From assembly GCA_021799915.1 (NCBI GenBank), contig JAJYZN010000155.1, positions 1-6,486 on the forward strand: a stretch of DNA of 6,486 bases. Direction: 5' to 3'. This document shows positions 5,580-6,486 of this stretch, piece by piece. Made by a program: the position numbers and the translations under genes. Every line of letters starts with the position of its first letter. Position 1 is the first letter of the stretch. The notes below the pieces were generated by a model. The model was not told the DNA's origin. It was given only the letters and a program-made list of their open reading frames with translations, and did no database searches. Source of the stretch: Actinomycetes bacterium (GTDB lineage: Bacteria > Actinomycetota > Acidimicrobiia > Acidimicrobiales > RAAP-2).

Positions 5580-6486
5580 AGTACGTGTACTGCCAGACCA
5601 CGGATGCCGGCCCGAGAGGGATCTCCACGCAGCCCAGGCTCTGGGGGTAGCCGTACTGGGCGCGTGGCATGTAATGGATCGCGTCCCCTCCGTTGAAGTA
5701 CGAGACGTACTGGACAGGGTCGGCGTATGGCGTGCCTGTCGGGTTGAGGCCGGTCATCACCTGGTTGCGATAGCGGAGGTAGACGGGGAACGTGCCAAGT
5801 GTCGTCGGTGTGGAAGCAATTCCGGTGTTGGCCAACGTCGACTGCACAACCGTGCCTGTGTGCCAGACGGTCAAGGTCTCAGGTGTCGGAGTGCCGCTGT
5901 GCTCCTGGGCAAGCGAATACGTGTAGCCGTTCGGGTTCATGTTGGCGGCGGGATCGTGTGCAGCCGCTGTGAGCGCGCTCACCTCAGGTCTGGTGATCTG
6001 GCCGTCCGTCGGCAGCCCGACGACCGCCTCGAAGGCCCAGATGGCACCTTCGAGGACCGTGTTGTACTGGCCGGGTGCCCAGAGCCCTGCGAGCTGGGAT
6101 GGGATGCCGGCCCATCGCCATGAGAAGCCCAGGGGCGTCCAGGAGAGAGGGAGGTATCCGAGGCGGGCCAGCACCTCTTCCTGGCCGAGAGGACTGCCCA
6201 GGCTGGCGATCTGACCGTAGAGGATCCAGTAGCCGCCCGGACGCGAGGCGATCCCGACCGCCGGGGCCGTGATCGGGCTGCCCGTGCCCGACCCGTAGAA
6301 GGGGGCGTCGCCGAAGCTGAAGATCCCTCCGTCGGCGGCGACCAGCCAGTAGCCCCCGCCACCGGGGACCGCGGCCATACCGACCACCGGCTGGTTGAGC
6401 GGCCGACCGCCCATCGAACCGTAGAACTGCGCGTCGCCGAAGCAAAAGCGCACTCCAGCGGCAGCGACTAGCCCGCGGTCGCCGCC
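5548..6486 (-). CDS. L,D-transpeptidase with surface repeats and PG-binding module (5' end off window)
   Basis: The frame is open to the window edge, so 312 C-terminal residues are visible and the start is missing. The GTG at 6453 is not a credible start because it falls inside a repeat. Numbering from the edge: residues 1-90 hold [26 protein letters not shown] repeats. About 94-172 is a peptidoglycan-binding-like helical module ([14 protein letters not shown] ... [18 protein letters not shown]). About 200-311 is a YkuD domain, which cross-links peptidoglycan stems through meso-diaminopimelate by a cysteine acyl-enzyme. The catalytic pair is His271 (GDAIHYMP) and Cys286 in [10 protein letters not shown]. 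Families usually read [S/T]HGC; here the His is Leu, a variant I believe occurs in some actinobacterial members. The protein should be exported and wall-bound, though its signal peptide would lie outside the window. It converges on the GH36 gene with 27 bases between stops, all within the 41-bp duplication. Confidence 0.88.
   Translation of the reverse strand, partial: GGDRGLVAAAGVRFCFGDAQFYGSMGGRPLNQPVVGMAAVPGGGGYWLVAADGGIFSFGDAPFYGSGTGSPITAPAVGIASRPGGYWILYGQIASLGSPLGQEEVLARLGYLPLSWTPLGFSWRWAGIPSQLAGLWAPGQYNTVLEGAIWAFEAVVGLPTDGQITRPEVSALTAAAHDPAANMNPNGYTYSLAQEHSGTPTPETLTVWHTGTVVQSTLANTGIASTPTTLGTFPVYLRYRNQVMTGLNPTGTPYADPVQYVSYFNGGDAIHYMPRAQYGYPQSLGCVEIPLGPASVVWQYTYYGSLVTVTPA
6286..6486 (-). 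repeat. 42-residue protein repeats in the L,D-transpeptidase N-terminal region
   Basis: Counting residues from the window edge, [12 protein letters not shown] (13-24) and [12 protein letters not shown] (55-66) align with a shift of exactly 42 residues, as do [10 protein letters not shown] (32-41) and [10 protein letters not shown] (74-83). A third unit stops after GGYWILYG. The outermost copy is degenerate: [10 protein letters not shown] of the second copy reads [10 protein letters not shown]. This repeat type is common in large secreted proteins of Acidimicrobiia and may form a beta-propeller-like or wall-associated region. That role is inference. More copies probably lie beyond 6486. Confidence 0.8.

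Overview
The window is GC-rich with dense coding and reads like an actinobacterial chromosome, probably from class Acidimicrobiia or a relative. That placement rests on two recognised markers: a DUF3151 protein, a family I know only from Actinobacteria, and 42-residue repeats of the GYWLVAxDGGxFxFGDAxFYGS type, which are abundant in Acidimicrobiia. No mobile element, CRISPR array, tRNA or rRNA was seen.

Layout. (1) Positions 42-176 (+) encode a 44-residue lysine-rich protein with a near-ideal ribosome binding site. (2) Convergent to it, 257-1054 (-) encodes a stand-alone PIN-domain protein; a short hairpin lies between the two stop codons. (3) About 320 bases without a supported gene separate the PIN gene from a divergent plus-strand cluster. 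(4) The cluster begins at 1375 with a membrane-anchored, extracytoplasmic protein related to the N,N-dimethylformamidase large (beta) subunit, possibly translated from a leaderless mRNA. It is followed by a DUF3151 protein (3197-3655) and a GH36 alpha-galactosidase-like enzyme (3655-5520) whose GTG start overlaps the DUF3151 stop by one base. (5) Convergent to the cluster is the 3' part of an L,D-transpeptidase gene (5548-6486, -) that runs off the right edge. It carries surface-type repeats, a peptidoglycan-binding module and a YkuD catalytic domain.

How the genes fit together. The membrane-anchored protein and the L,D-transpeptidase act, or are predicted to act, outside the membrane. The PIN protein, DUF3151 protein and GH36 enzyme have no visible export signal. 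DUF3151 and GH36 are probably co-transcribed and translationally coupled; whether the dimethylformamidase-like gene belongs to the same transcript (91-base gap) is open. I do not see a coherent new multi-gene system. The most unusual features are an exact 41-bp tandem duplication that separates two genes which would otherwise overlap tail to tail, and a dimethylformamidase-fold protein whose family motifs are altered at two places near the presumed active site.
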